64,000 nt of DNA from Fen-1301 sp963786395 (GCA_963786395.1 CAWAZD010000004.1:1-64000), one strand, 5' to 3'; positions 19,945 to 28,180 are shown, counted from the stretch's first letter. Translations and numbers: made by a program. Notes: a model not told the origin generated them from the sequence alone.

Positions 19945-21066
19945 CTAAATACCTATATCGTACATCCGGTACTTCTTATATAACTCCGCTTTCATAACCT
20001 CCGCACCACGGTTCATCATGTCATTATCTTCTAGTATCCAACTTGCTTCACCACGCATTATACCAATGCTTCTTGCACGGTTAACAATTTCCCAATAAAA
20101 GACTGCATCAAGTCCTCTTTTCTGGTATTCAGGAATAATTCCTAATGTTATAATCCTGCTCCAGGTCATTTTTTTCTTTTGAGTAAACAACTTTATCCAG
20201 CCAAATGGAAATAATTTACCGTTCATCGATTTGAATATCTGGTTGTAATCTAACATGACAAGTGCAAAACCAACAAGCTTGTTATCAATTTCTCCGAACA
20301 ATACAAGTTTAGGCTCGACTAACGGTTTAAGATCCTTTGCCATTGCATCAAGTTCTGCTTCGGTCATTGGCACAAAACCCCAGTTCGGTGCCCATGCTTT
20401 ATTATATACATACTTTACTTTCTCAAGTTCCTTATCGAATTGTTTCATATCGAGTTGACTAATCTTCAAACCCGAACGTTTTTTTGCAATTTCCTGAACT
20501 CTTCTGAGTTTGTCAGACGAAAGCAGCCTGTCCGAATCAATACTCCAGGCGTAAAGATCTTTAACTTTCTTAAGCCCGTAATTATCGCAAAGATCTAGAT
20601 AATATTTTGGATTATATGTCATTAATATTCGTGGTTCGTCTTCAAACCCCTCAAGCAGCATCCCCATTTCATCATTACTTGATGGATTAGCAGGTCCCCT
20701 CATTATATCGCATCCCTTCGATTTTAACCAACCCTTACAAGCATCAAAAAGAGCATTCGCTACAGCCTGGTCATTTATACATTCAAAGAATCCAAAGAAT
20801 CCGACTTTGTCATTATGCGTTTTATTATGCAGTTCGTTTTTAATCCCGGCTATTCTTCCAACCAACTCACCATCCCTTTCTGCAAGAAACATTTCTATTT
20901 CTGCATGCTGGTAAAAAGGATTTTTCTTTGTATCTATAATTTTCTTGCGGTCCATTAAAAGGGGTGGAACCCAATAAGGATCATCCTTATATACTTTCCA
21001 TAGGAATTTAATAAACCTCATTTTATCTTTTTCAGAGCGGACCGGGGATATAATAATTTTGCTCAT
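19945..21066 (-). CDS. GNAT-fold acyltransferase, candidate bacterial ceramide synthase
   Basis: A 373-residue protein of the acyl-CoA N-acyltransferase fold. The N-terminal block has DDPYWVPPLLMDRKK and NPFYQHAEIEMFLAERDGEL, then VGRIAGIKN. The second half has a further GNAT-like core (VLFGEIDNKLVGFALVMLDY) and IITLGIIPEYQKRGLDAVFY. It lies 40 bases downstream of the serine palmitoyltransferase-type gene on the same strand, so the two are probably co-transcribed. In the bacterial ceramide pathway of Caulobacter, as I recall it, the N-acyl transfer to the sphingoid base is done by a protein of this fold. The exact substrate here is inferred from context. An AGGAG site supports the ATG. Confidence 0.8.
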   Translation of the reverse strand: MSKIIISPVRSEKDKMRFIKFLWKVYKDDPYWVPPLLMDRKKIIDTKKNPFYQHAEIEMFLAERDGELVGRIAGIKNELHNKTHNDKVGFFGFFECINDQAVANALFDACKGWLKSKGCDIMRGPANPSSNDEMGMLLEGFEDEPRILMTYNPKYYLDLCDNYGLKKVKDLYAWSIDSDRLLSSDKLRRVQEIAKKRSGLKISQLDMKQFDKELEKVKYVYNKAWAPNWGFVPMTEAELDAMAKDLKPLVEPKLVLFGEIDNKLVGFALVMLDYNQIFKSMNGKLFPFGWIKLFTQKKKMTWSRIITLGIIPEYQKRGLDAVFYWEIVNRARSIGIMRGEASWILEDNDMMNRGAEVMKAELYKKYRMYDIGI

Positions 21067-21106
21067 TAAAAACCTACTCCTAATATAGATTACTATAAAT
21101 CTAAGA

Positions 21107-22297
21107 TTAAATCAGACCGACTTTTTTACCTACATCGTTGAATACATTTAATATAGTATCCAAATGCTCCTCTTCATGCGTAGCCATGTAACTGGTTCTC
21201 ATCATCTGTCTTCCCTGTGGTACTCCGGGGGAAATAAAAACATTAACAAACACTCCGGCTTCATAAAGCATTTTCCACATTTTGAATGCTATAGCATCAT
21301 CTCCCACAATTACCGGAACAATGGCTGTCCTTCCATCGATAATATTAAATCCAAGTTGCGTAAATCCTTCCCGCATCTTATTGGAATTTTTAATAAGCCT
21401 TGTAACTCTTTCCGGTTCAGCTTCAAGAATATCAAGACAGGCAATCGCTGCTGCAACAGAAGCTGGGGTAGGGGATGCACTGAATATAAGTGCGGGGGAG
21501 TGGTGTTTTATATAATTAATTGCTCTTTCTTCACCTGCTACAAATCCACCAAGTGATGCAAATGTTTTACTGAAGGTTCCCATTGTAAGATCAATTTCTT
21601 TTTCCAGGTTAAACTCACTTGCTGTTCCGCGTCCTCCTTTGCCTATAACACCAACTGCATGTGCATCATCAATCAATATGCGCGCGTTATATTTCTTTGC
21701 AATTGTATTCAGGTGCACTAGGTCTACAATTTCTCCTCCGGTAGAAAAAACACCGTCTGAAACAATTAGTTTTGCCGCATCAATCGGAAGCTTACAAATT
21801 ACTCTCTCAAGATCTTCCATATCATTGTGTTTATAACGAACCATTTCTGCTGTTGCACCCTTTGCCATTAAATTACCGGCTACTATACAGGCATGATTAT
21901 CTTTATCAGATATAACATACTCTCCCCTTTGTACTAGCGTTGGAATGATCCCCTGCGCAGTCTGATAACCTGTACTAAACAAAAGTACTGCTTCAGTCTT
22001 AAAAAATGCTGCAAGCCTGCTCTCAAGTTCAATGTGAAGATCAAGTGTCCCTGTTAAATATCGCGACCCCGAACAACCTGTACCATATTTTTCGATTGCC
22101 TTAATAGCAGCTTCTTTTACTTTAGGATGTGCCGTAAGTCCAAGGTAATTATTGGAACCCGCCATTATGACTTTTTTGCCTTCAATCTTGACAACTGGTC
22201 CTTCATTTTCTTCTATTGGTCGGAAATAAGGATATAATCCTAACGCTTTTATCTCATCTGCTCTGGTAAATTCATAGCATTTAGTAAATAAATCCAA
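21107..22297 (-). CDS. spt: Serine palmitoyltransferase-type alpha-oxoamine synthase
   Basis: PLP enzyme that condenses an acyl-CoA with an amino acid. The 396-residue protein has GTGCSGSRYLTGTLDLH, the histidine in IDDAHAVGVIGKGGRG and the PLP lysine (about residue 244) in MGTFSKTFASLGGF. The family also holds glycine C-acetyltransferase and BioF. I favour serine palmitoyltransferase because of the N-terminal LGLYPYFRPIEENEG, which resembles the Bacteroidota enzymes, and because of the two neighbours. The product would be 3-ketosphinganine, the first sphingolipid intermediate. The start is TTG with a strong AGGAGG site 5 bases upstream. No bioB, bioD or tdh is nearby. Confidence 0.87.
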   Translation of the reverse strand: MDLFTKCYEFTRADEIKALGLYPYFRPIEENEGPVVKIEGKKVIMAGSNNYLGLTAHPKVKEAAIKAIEKYGTGCSGSRYLTGTLDLHIELESRLAAFFKTEAVLLFSTGYQTAQGIIPTLVQRGEYVISDKDNHACIVAGNLMAKGATAEMVRYKHNDMEDLERVICKLPIDAAKLIVSDGVFSTGGEIVDLVHLNTIAKKYNARILIDDAHAVGVIGKGGRGTASEFNLEKEIDLTMGTFSKTFASLGGFVAGEERAINYIKHHSPALIFSASPTPASVAAAIACLDILEAEPERVTRLIKNSNKMREGFTQLGFNIIDGRTAIVPVIVGDDAIAFKMWKMLYEAGVFVNVFISPGVPQGRQMMRTSYMATHEEEHLDTILNVFNDVGKKVGLI

Positions 22298-22402
22298 TTA
22301 ACCTCCTGGGGATAAAATAATTATTAAGAAATCTTTTTATTTTATTAAATTTGGGCTCAAATCTATAATTAAATAGTGTTAAAATCAATAATTCGACAGA
22401 TT

Positions 22403-23396
22403 ATGAACAACAGAAAAATAGCAGTAGTTACAGGAGCAAACGGTTTTGTAGGTAGCCATCTCGTTGATCTTCTTCTTCAAAATAATTATAAAGTCAGATG
22501 CGTTACCAGAAAGTCCAGTGACCTTAAATGGCTTAATGGGAAAGATATAGAGATATTTAACTCCGGACTTACTGATAAAAATGGACTCCGGAAAGCCTTT
22601 GAAAATGCAGATTATATCTATCATGTTGCAGGTGTAATTAAATCTAAAAAACCTGAAGGATATTTTATTGGAAATGTTGAAAATACAAGGACTATTCTTG
22701 AGACTGCACTTGAGTTTAAGGATAATTTAAAAGAAAATATTAATTGTAAGCAGCCAAACTGCTGCCGGACCTTCCATAAACGACCATGCCATCATTGAAA
22801 ATGATCCCTGTAGTCCGATAACAACTTATGGCAGAAGTAAACTTGCTGAAGAAGAACTTGCAAAAACATTTATTGACAGATTACCCATCACTATTTGCCG
22901 TGCGCCGGCTGTCTTTGGTGAAAGAGATACTGAGATATTTATTTTCTTTCAAACCTTTAATAAAGGGCTTTTCACCACTATTGGTTTTGATGAGAAGAAA
23001 ATCAGCCTGATCCATGTCAGGGATCTTGTGAGAGGTTTTATGTTAGCGGCTGAATCTGATAAATCTTCAGGACAAATTTATTTTATCAGCTCCGAAAAAT
23101 ATTATACCTGGGAAGAGATTGGAGAGATAACTTCAAAAATACTCGGTAAAAAGCCAATAAAGATAAAAGTTCCTCACTCTGTCGTATACTTTATTGCATT
23201 TATTGCTCAATTTGCAGCAATGTTTAGCAGCAAACCGGCAACTTTAAATATTGAAAAAGCCAGGGATATTACCCAGCATGCCTGGATTTGCGATACTTCA
23301 AAGGCAATTAATGATCTGGGATATCATCAATGCATATCCGCTGAACAAGGTATTAAAGAAACCTGCGATTGGTACAAACAAATCGGCTGGCTATAA
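22403..23396 (+). CDS. NAD-dependent epimerase/reductase, candidate ceramide reductase
   Basis: Extended short-chain dehydrogenase of about 331 residues. The Rossmann motif is VTGANGFVGSHLVDLL, the active-site tyrosine/lysine is in TTYGRSKLAEEEL, and the binding region is RAPAVFGERDTEIF. One frameshift near 22740 splits it; corrected, it reads ILIVSSQTAAGPSINDHA. It is transcribed away from the serine palmitoyltransferase, with about 100 bases between. CerR, the reductase of bacterial ceramide synthesis, belongs to this family, so context suggests reduction of 3-keto-ceramide. A general sugar epimerase or dihydroflavonol-type reductase cannot be excluded from sequence alone. Confidence 0.8.
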
Positions 23397-23399
23397 TAT

Positions 23400-23425
23400 A
23401 GCTCAGGAATTTCATGCCTGGGATT
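23400..23425. repeat. Dispersed palindrome, variant
   Basis: AGCTCAGGAATTTCATGCCTGGGATT directly follows the reductase stop. It is a diverged copy of the GGCATTTATGCC hairpin and may serve as a 3' stem-loop. Confidence 0.65.
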
Positions 23426-23479
23426 GACATACCATCATACATATCATCCCTAACAAATAATTTTCACTTTTGAAATTTC

Positions 23480-23507
23480 TAGCCCAGTCCTTTAGGACTG
23501 GGTAAAC
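23480..23507. repeat. Dispersed palindrome, AGTCCTTTAGGACT form
   Basis: TAGCCCAGTCCTTTAGGACTGGG plus TAAAC. It is nearly identical to the copy at 17417-17444. Confidence 0.8.
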
Positions 23508-23522
23508 CTTGTAAACTCTATA

Positions 23523-23556
23523 TTGTCATTCCCGAGAAGAGCCTGCCCCGACTCGT
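23523..23556. repeat. Left half of a GTCATTCCC repeat split by the IS
   Basis: TTGTCATTCCCGAGAAGAGC then CTGCCCCGACTCGT. The missing right half, ACTTGTCGGGGCGGGAATCC, is found at 25010-25029 on the far side of the insertion sequence. Joined, the halves match the intact element at 27387-27440. Confidence 0.8.
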
Positions 23557-23575
23557 CGCATAGGCGTCAACCTAA
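23557..23575. repeat. IS terminal inverted repeat, left
   Basis: CGCATAGGCGTCAACCTAA; pairs with the right end with 18 of 19 matches. Confidence 0.85.
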
Positions 23576-24927
23576 TTTTTAATTTTATGGTAATAATTTA
23601 CCCTATCATGACGAGTCTCATAAAGACAGTAATAAGCTATTTGTTTGTCGAGGAATGTTTCTAATTCAAGAGTATCTTTATTTAATTCTAACAACAACAA
23701 ATTTATATTACTGACAACATATTGCATTACCTGCATCATGCTTAATCCATGTTCCTTGACTTTTACTGAACTGGTTGATAATCTTTCTAAATAATGATTG
23801 TAAAAATTTACCTGGAATAGGACGACAAATATCAACATGCAGTAAATGTAAGCCTCCATTCGTATTTTATTTGCATCATCAGGTATTTCTGTAATCTTGA
23901 AGTAACTTTTCCAGCACTTAAATATTATTTCTATACGCCACCTGATAAAATATATTTCTGCTATATCATTTTTATCCAGGATTTCTTCAGGAACATTTGT
24001 AATGAACAACTCCCAGCCTAATAAAAATAAATTCTCTTTACTTGGACGACTTCTTTGGTCACGGTTCATCTTGGCTTTTCTTCGCCTTTCATTGGCTACC
24101 GTTTGCTCAACAGGTAAAGCAATAAGACGTACCGGCAACCGATTCTCCTCTCCCAAAAACACTTCTATATCCAGTTGTCCTTTTTTGCTAAGCATTTTTG
24201 CTAAATCTATCGGTTTTTCTTCTTCTTTTGATGTTATTGTTAACCCCTTTTTCATCCGGCTTATATAGTAGACTCCTTGTTTGTCCAGTTGGTTAAATAC
24301 CCTCAGAATAAAATATCCCAAATCCCGTATTAGCAGATCTCCTTTGTTGACAATGTCCAGAATCTTTTCGGAATAAGCTTGATCATTCTTCCTGAAGGAG
24401 GTTATCTCAAACCTTACAAAGCTCTGCTTTATTATGTTATATGATGCCTGAATCTTTATGATTGCTTTCTTGGTTTCTTTATCCCAGTATCCGTTTCCGG
24501 GATATTCCTTCCATAGTTTGTCGCTTACCTTTATACTGGTACTGTCTTCCAGAATTACATTAGTAAATCTTTTTAATTTATTGTTTGTATTAGTACTCAG
24601 TTTGTTTTCTATATTAGTATTTATTGCTGAAGATAAAACTTTCTGTAAAAATACTATTAGCGATGGCTGCATCCTTTTCCACAACGCTTGTTTTGATACT
24701 GTACCTTTTATTAGATATCCTGTTTTAATTGCCCATGCTTTATAAGATTTATTCTTTGAACTATATATCATCATGAAGAATCCTAGCAACAATACTTTTG
24801 GTGATAATTTCCTGGGCTTCCTCTTGCATAATTTACTTTCCTTTGATAGCTTATTGAGGTTCAATTTTTTAAGTTTTAGTTCTATAATTGAATTTGACGT
24901 TTTTTCCTTGCTGTTTGCTTTCATCAA
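23572..24927 (-). CDS. IS4-family DDE transposase
   Basis: A 451-residue DDE transposase, intact. The catalytic acidic residues are visible in ILEDSTSIKVSDKLW, LLIRDLGYFILRVF and the YREK-type segment IYFIRWRIEIIFKCWK. The basic N-terminus (LCKRKPRKLSPKVLLLGFF) would contact DNA. The stop codon lies inside the left terminal repeat. Its reading frame is free of the frameshifts that affect many chromosomal genes in this window. Confidence 0.93.
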   Translation of the reverse strand: MMKANSKEKTSNSIIELKLKKLNLNKLSKESKLCKRKPRKLSPKVLLLGFFMMIYSSKNKSYKAWAIKTGYLIKGTVSKQALWKRMQPSLIVFLQKVLSSAINTNIENKLSTNTNNKLKRFTNVILEDSTSIKVSDKLWKEYPGNGYWDKETKKAIIKIQASYNIIKQSFVRFEITSFRKNDQAYSEKILDIVNKGDLLIRDLGYFILRVFNQLDKQGVYYISRMKKGLTITSKEEEKPIDLAKMLSKKGQLDIEVFLGEENRLPVRLIALPVEQTVANERRRKAKMNRDQRSRPSKENLFLLGWELFITNVPEEILDKNDIAEIYFIRWRIEIIFKCWKSYFKITEIPDDANKIRMEAYIYCMLIFVVLFQVNFYNHYLERLSTSSVKVKEHGLSMMQVMQYVVSNINLLLLELNKDTLELETFLDKQIAYYCLYETRHDRVNYYHKIKN

Positions 24928-24990
24928 ATTGGCCTTATTTTATTGTCGTACAATAAGTTACAATTCTTGGAACAAACAGCAAATTATTTC

Positions 24991-25009
24991 TTAAGTTGAC
25001 GCCTATGCG
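24991..25009. repeat. IS terminal inverted repeat, right
   Basis: TTAAGTTGACGCCTATGCG; reverse complement of the left end with one mismatch. Confidence 0.85.
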
Positions 25010-25036
25010 ACTTGTCGGGGCGGGAATCCATTCAGC
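25010..25036. repeat. Right half of the interrupted GTCATTCCC repeat
   Basis: ACTTGTCGGGGCGGGAATCC followed by ATTCAG completes the element whose left half ends at 23556. Confidence 0.8.
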
Positions 25037-25110
25037 TATTTCTCCTTTTTCTGATCTGAATGGTATTGCTTCCTTTATTCAGGCCGGGAATCCATGTCAT
25101 AAAAATATTC

Positions 25111-25149
25111 ATAACAATTTGTTAACATGACCTTAACAATTAAATAATA
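25111..25149 (+). promoter_or_regulatory. Pho-box-like array of 11-base direct repeats
   Basis: Four hexamers, ATAACA, TTAACA, TTAACA and ATAATA, are each separated by exactly 5 bases, giving an 11-base period. TTAACA-type hexamers with this spacing are the known PhoP/PhoB binding pattern. The array ends 70 bases before the pstB start, where phosphate-starvation control would act. The assignment is inferred from pattern and neighbour. Confidence 0.65.
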
Positions 25150-25219
25150 TTCCAAATAGATATTACTGTGTTAATTTGTACAATTTTCCGAATTATAATT
25201 ACTAGATGCACTTCGCAGA

Positions 25220-25978
25220 ATGAAAGATGTTAAAATAAAAGTAACTGATCTGAATTTATTTTATGGCCCTAAACAAGCCCTTAAAAATGTCTCTGTGGAA
25301 ATCCCCGTCCAGAAAGTTACTGCCTTTATTGGGCCGTCCGGCTGCGGTAAATCAACTTTTCTTAGAGTGCTGAATAGAATGAATGACCTCATTGATACTG
25401 TAAAAATTACTGGAGATGTTTTAATTGATGGCGTAAATATTTATGATAGAAACATTGATGTCGTGAACCTGCGTAGAAAAATAGGAATGGTATTTCAAAA
25501 ATCAAACCTTTTCCCATTTTCTATTTTTGAAAATCTGATATATGGAGTAAAAATAAACGGTACAAGAGATAAAAATAAACTTTATGAAATTGCTGAAAGA
25601 TCATTAAAACAAGCAGCATTGTGGGATGAAGTAAAAGACCGGCTGCATGACTCAGCTCTGAGTCTCTCAGGCGGTCAGCAGCAAAGAGTTTGCATCGCTA
25701 GAGCCATGGCTAATGAACCTGAAATTATACTGATGGATGAACCTGCTAGCGCGCTTGATCCTATTTCCACTGCGAAGATTGAGGAACTTATTCATGAGTT
25801 GAAAGTGAAATATACAATTGTTATTGTTACACATAATATGCAGCAGGCTGCCAGAGTTAGTGATCAAACAGCTTTCTTTTATTTGGGTGAACTTATTGAA
25901 TATGATAAAACAACAAGGATATTTACTAAACCTTCGAAAAAGCAAACTGAAGATTATGTCTCCGGCAGGTTCGGTTGA
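25220..25978 (+). CDS. pstB: Phosphate ABC transporter ATP-binding protein
   Basis: ATPase of the high-affinity phosphate importer. The 252-residue protein has Walker A IGPSGCGKSTFLRVLNRMND (the RVLNRMND run is typical of PstB), the Q-loop FQKSNLFPFSIFENLIYGV, the signature LSGGQQQRVCIARAMA, Walker B IILMDEPASALDP and the switch histidine VTHNMQQAARVSD. The permease and binding-protein genes (pstS, pstC, pstA) are not in the window, although the upstream side is fully visible. phoU follows 30 bases later. A Pho-box-like array lies upstream. Confidence 0.96.
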   Translation: MKDVKIKVTDLNLFYGPKQALKNVSVEIPVQKVTAFIGPSGCGKSTFLRVLNRMNDLIDTVKITGDVLIDGVNIYDRNIDVVNLRRKIGMVFQKSNLFPFSIFENLIYGVKINGTRDKNKLYEIAERSLKQAALWDEVKDRLHDSALSLSGGQQQRVCIARAMANEPEIILMDEPASALDPISTAKIEELIHELKVKYTIVIVTHNMQQAARVSDQTAFFYLGELIEYDKTTRIFTKPSKKQTEDYVSGRFG

Positions 25979-26008
25979 AAATATTATTATTTATTACTGA
26001 GGAGAAAT

Positions 26009-26719
26009 ATGGAAAGACATATTGACCAACAGCTTGAAAAATTAAAAACTAGAATTATCAAAATGTGTAGCCTGGTTGACGAACAAGTAGAGTTTGCCAT
26101 CCGCGCTATTGAAAATGAGGATACCGCTCTTGCTGAACTTGTCATTGATAGGGATAAGAAAGTTGATAAGTACGATTTAAAGATTGATAAGATTTGTCAG
26201 AAAATATTCGCCCTTAACCAGCCGGTGGCAATGGACCTGCGGCTAATTATGTCCTCTCTCATAATTAATAATAACCTCGAAAGGGTAGGGGATATTGCTG
26301 TTAATATTTCGGAAAGCTTTCTTGACCTGAAAAAGAAACCTGAATTTATGAATAGAATTCATTTCGGCGAGATGTCAAAACTCGTAAAAACAATGATTCG
26401 GAATGCTATCGATTCATTTATCGAAAGTGATGCTCAACTTGCCAAATCTGTAATTGAATCTGATGATGTCGTTGATAATTTTAATAAGGAAAACAGGAAA
26501 ATCCTTATAGAAATTATGAAGGAGAGTCGTGAGAATATTGAACCCGGTGTTGCAATGCTTGTTATTTCAAGACAGCTTGAAAGGCTTGGTGACCATGCTA
26601 CCAATATTGCCGAGGATGTTTATTTTATTGTTGAAGCCCAAATGATCAAACATAAGTATGAAAAAATATTCTCAAATGCCATTGATGATGAAGAGGATGA
26701 TAAAGAAGATCTTCTTTAA
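26009..26719 (+). CDS. phoU: Phosphate signalling regulator PhoU
   Basis: Links the Pst transporter to the PhoR-type kinase and represses the phosphate regulon when phosphate is plentiful. The 236-residue helical protein has the two PhoU repeats, each with a metal-binding E/DXXXD-type stretch (LVIDRDKKVDKYDLKIDK and VIESDDVVDNFNKENRK), plus ILNNNLERVGDIAVNISE-like and RQLERLGDHATNIAEDV segments. A GAGGAG ribosome site precedes the ATG. It ends in an acidic tail and overlaps the convergent TetR gene by four bases. Confidence 0.96.
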   Translation: MERHIDQQLEKLKTRIIKMCSLVDEQVEFAIRAIENEDTALAELVIDRDKKVDKYDLKIDKICQKIFALNQPVAMDLRLIMSSLIINNNLERVGDIAVNISESFLDLKKKPEFMNRIHFGEMSKLVKTMIRNAIDSFIESDAQLAKSVIESDDVVDNFNKENRKILIEIMKESRENIEPGVAMLVISRQLERLGDHATNIAEDVYFIVEAQMIKHKYEKIFSNAIDDEEDDKEDLL

Positions 26720-27273
26720 GGATAAATTGAATCGATATACGTTATTATACTTTCCTTTGGTATTCCTTTTTCGGGATTAATAGCAAGTAATATTTTTGAA
26801 GTAATCATTTCTCCCCAACTTCTTGTTACTAATATCTGCGCAGTCTCACTTTGTGTTTCTTTCTTCCCGTGCAGATATTGTTTTAAGAATTCAGTCTCTT
26901 TTTCAAGTAGTATTTTAACTAATGATATTTCTTTTTCGAATACTTCTTCTTTCATAGAATAAAAAAGTACTTCGTAAATTAGTTTATACTTCGTAAATAC
27001 AGTGGTCTTAAACGCAAAATATTCCACTAATTTTTCTTTAAGTGAAAGTTGCTCGTTATTGAAAATAATCTTCAGATCTTCAATAAATAGTTCGATTTCC
27101 CATTCAATTGTTTTAAAAAATAACTCCTCTTTCGTGTCAAAGTAATGATAGATTGTTGCTTTCCCTATCCTTAAATCGCGTGCTATTTCATCCAAAGTGG
27201 TTTTATTTGGACCGTGGCGTGAGAAACGTTTTGCGGCTGCCTTAAGAATTTGTTGTTTGCGCTCTTTTTCCAA
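26716..27273 (-). CDS. TetR/AcrR-family transcriptional regulator
   Basis: A 185-residue repressor. The N-terminal helix-turn-helix reads RKQQILKAAAKRFSRHG then TTLDEIARDLRIGKATIYHY, ending FDTKEELF, which is the standard TetR DNA-binding domain. The rest is a helical ligand-binding domain without family-specific features that I recognise. The start appears to be TTG. The gene stands alone, convergent with phoU, and no efflux or metabolic target lies next to it, so its ligand cannot be guessed. Confidence 0.92.
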   Translation of the reverse strand: MEKERKQQILKAAAKRFSRHGPNKTTLDEIARDLRIGKATIYHYFDTKEELFFKTIEWEIELFIEDLKIIFNNEQLSLKEKLVEYFAFKTTVFTKYKLIYEVLFYSMKEEVFEKEISLVKILLEKETEFLKQYLHGKKETQSETAQILVTRSWGEMITSKILLAINPEKGIPKESIITYIDSIYP

Positions 27274-27355
27274 TTCAATCGGTAAATGTGTAACGCAAAA
27301 TAATAAATAAAATAGAAATTAACCCGAATAATTCAAATTGGATTTTGCCATGTTC

Positions 27356-27440
27356 TAGCCCAGGCATTTAGAGCCTGTGTGAAAACCCAATTTTCATTCC
27401 CGCGAAGAGCTTGCCCCAACCTGTCGGGGCGGGAATCCAT
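27356..27440. repeat. Palindrome plus intact GTCATTCCC-type element
   Basis: A diverged TAGCCCAGGCATTTAGAGCC hairpin (27356-27380) is followed by CATTCCCGCGAAGAGCTTGC, CCCAACCTGTCGGGGCG and GGAATCCATCC (27391-27440). The second part is the uninterrupted version of the repeat that the IS element has split. Confidence 0.75.
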
Positions 27441-27520
27441 CCGTTTTTACAAAGTTCCTGATTACGATTTTGGGATGAATTGCCTGTTTATAATGAACTC
27501 ATATATATAAATGAAAATAA

Positions 27521-27561
27521 ACCCCGGTGCTTAATATAATTCTTTATACTCAACCCGGGGT
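27521..27561 (-). terminator. Probable terminator of the YtxH gene
   Basis: A GC-rich stem ACCCCGG/CCGGGGT with a loop of about 27 bases starts 7 bases past the YtxH stop. On the minus strand it is followed by TTATTTTCATT. The large loop lowers confidence. Confidence 0.55.
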
Positions 27562-27567
27562 AATATG

Positions 27568-27834
27568 TTAAGATACTACAAGTTTTTTAGCATCATGGAG
27601 TATTGATTCTGCCTTCTTTTTCCCTTCTTTAATTAATTCATCCGCCTTTTCTTTACCGGTTTCTACATATGCGTTAACATCTTCAATTAAATCATCAGTT
27701 GCATTTGAAATTTTTCTTCTTAACCTTTTCCCGCTCATTGGTGCGTAAAGCATTGCTGTTAAACTACCTACCACTCCTCCAACTATAACACCTGTAATAA
27801 ATCCAGTCGTCTTTCCATTTGTGCTTACTTGCAT
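27568..27834 (-). CDS. YtxH-domain protein
   Basis: A small protein of 88 residues with one glycine-rich membrane segment (TTGFITGVIVGGVVGSLTAM) and the YtxH signature LYAPMSGKRLRRKISNATDD, then a charged amphipathic helix. YtxH proteins are often stress-associated and membrane-bound, and their biochemical role is unknown. I chose the ATG at 27834 because GGAGG lies 6 bases upstream; an ATG at 27864 would add ten residues without such a site. Confidence 0.87.
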   Translation of the reverse strand: MQVSTNGKTTGFITGVIVGGVVGSLTAMLYAPMSGKRLRRKISNATDDLIEDVNAYVETGKEKADELIKEGKKKAESILHDAKKLVVS

Positions 27835-28133
27835 AATATTCCTCCGTTTGGTTGTTGCTATCATTATTAAATCTCACTTATAATATGAAAATATGTGAAG
27901 TATAATTATATAGGGTAAATCACAGTATCCTTATAAATTTTTCACCATGAAAGATTGAATACAATAATGTAAATATGAGATGACAATTATCACAATAGAA
28001 ATCGTCTTCACTGCGAATCCAACACCTGTTGTACAATTGGTTCAGGAGTCCCTAATCTGCAATTTGCTATTAAGCTCCCACGGGGTCTAGGAAGATACTA
28101 TCTAGAACATTTCTAAATATGGTGCTTCCCTTG

Positions 28134-28180
28134 TTTTAGCAGGTATTTAGCGGGATTTAGCAGGTCTTTAGTGGGTAAAT
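28134..28180. repeat. Degenerate tandem repeat, TTTAGCAGG-type unit
   Basis: About four units of 10-11 bases (TTTAGCAGGTA, TTTAGCGGGA, TTTAGCAGGTC, TTTAGTGGGTA). They resemble the TTTAAGCGAT array at 17637-17680 in composition and period. Confidence 0.65.

Larger units (their letters stand above)
23557..25009 (-). mobile_element. IS4-family insertion sequence, about 1.45 kb
   Basis: One transposase gene lies between imperfect terminal inverted repeats. The left end begins CGCATAGGCGTCAACCTAA (23557-23575); the right end (24991-25009) is its complement with one mismatch. Flanking ACTCGT and ACTTGT may be a 6-base target duplication with one difference, though IS4-family duplications are often longer. 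The element is complete, with an intact transposase, so it may be recent. It has split a dispersed repeat. Confidence 0.88.

Noticed and set aside
23557..25009. IS element as part of a composite transposon or prophage
   Set aside because: Only one copy is seen and no integrase, portal or cargo genes adjoin it.
27970..28100. Short region that reads like a protein fragment on the minus strand (SLIANCRLGTPEPIVQQVLD)
   Set aside because: Only about 29 codons between stops, no ribosome site and no known family. It could be a decayed remnant, but there is too little to call.
28000..28110. Possible tRNA-like GGTTCAGGAGTCC stretch
   Set aside because: No acceptor stem or cloverleaf could be formed.
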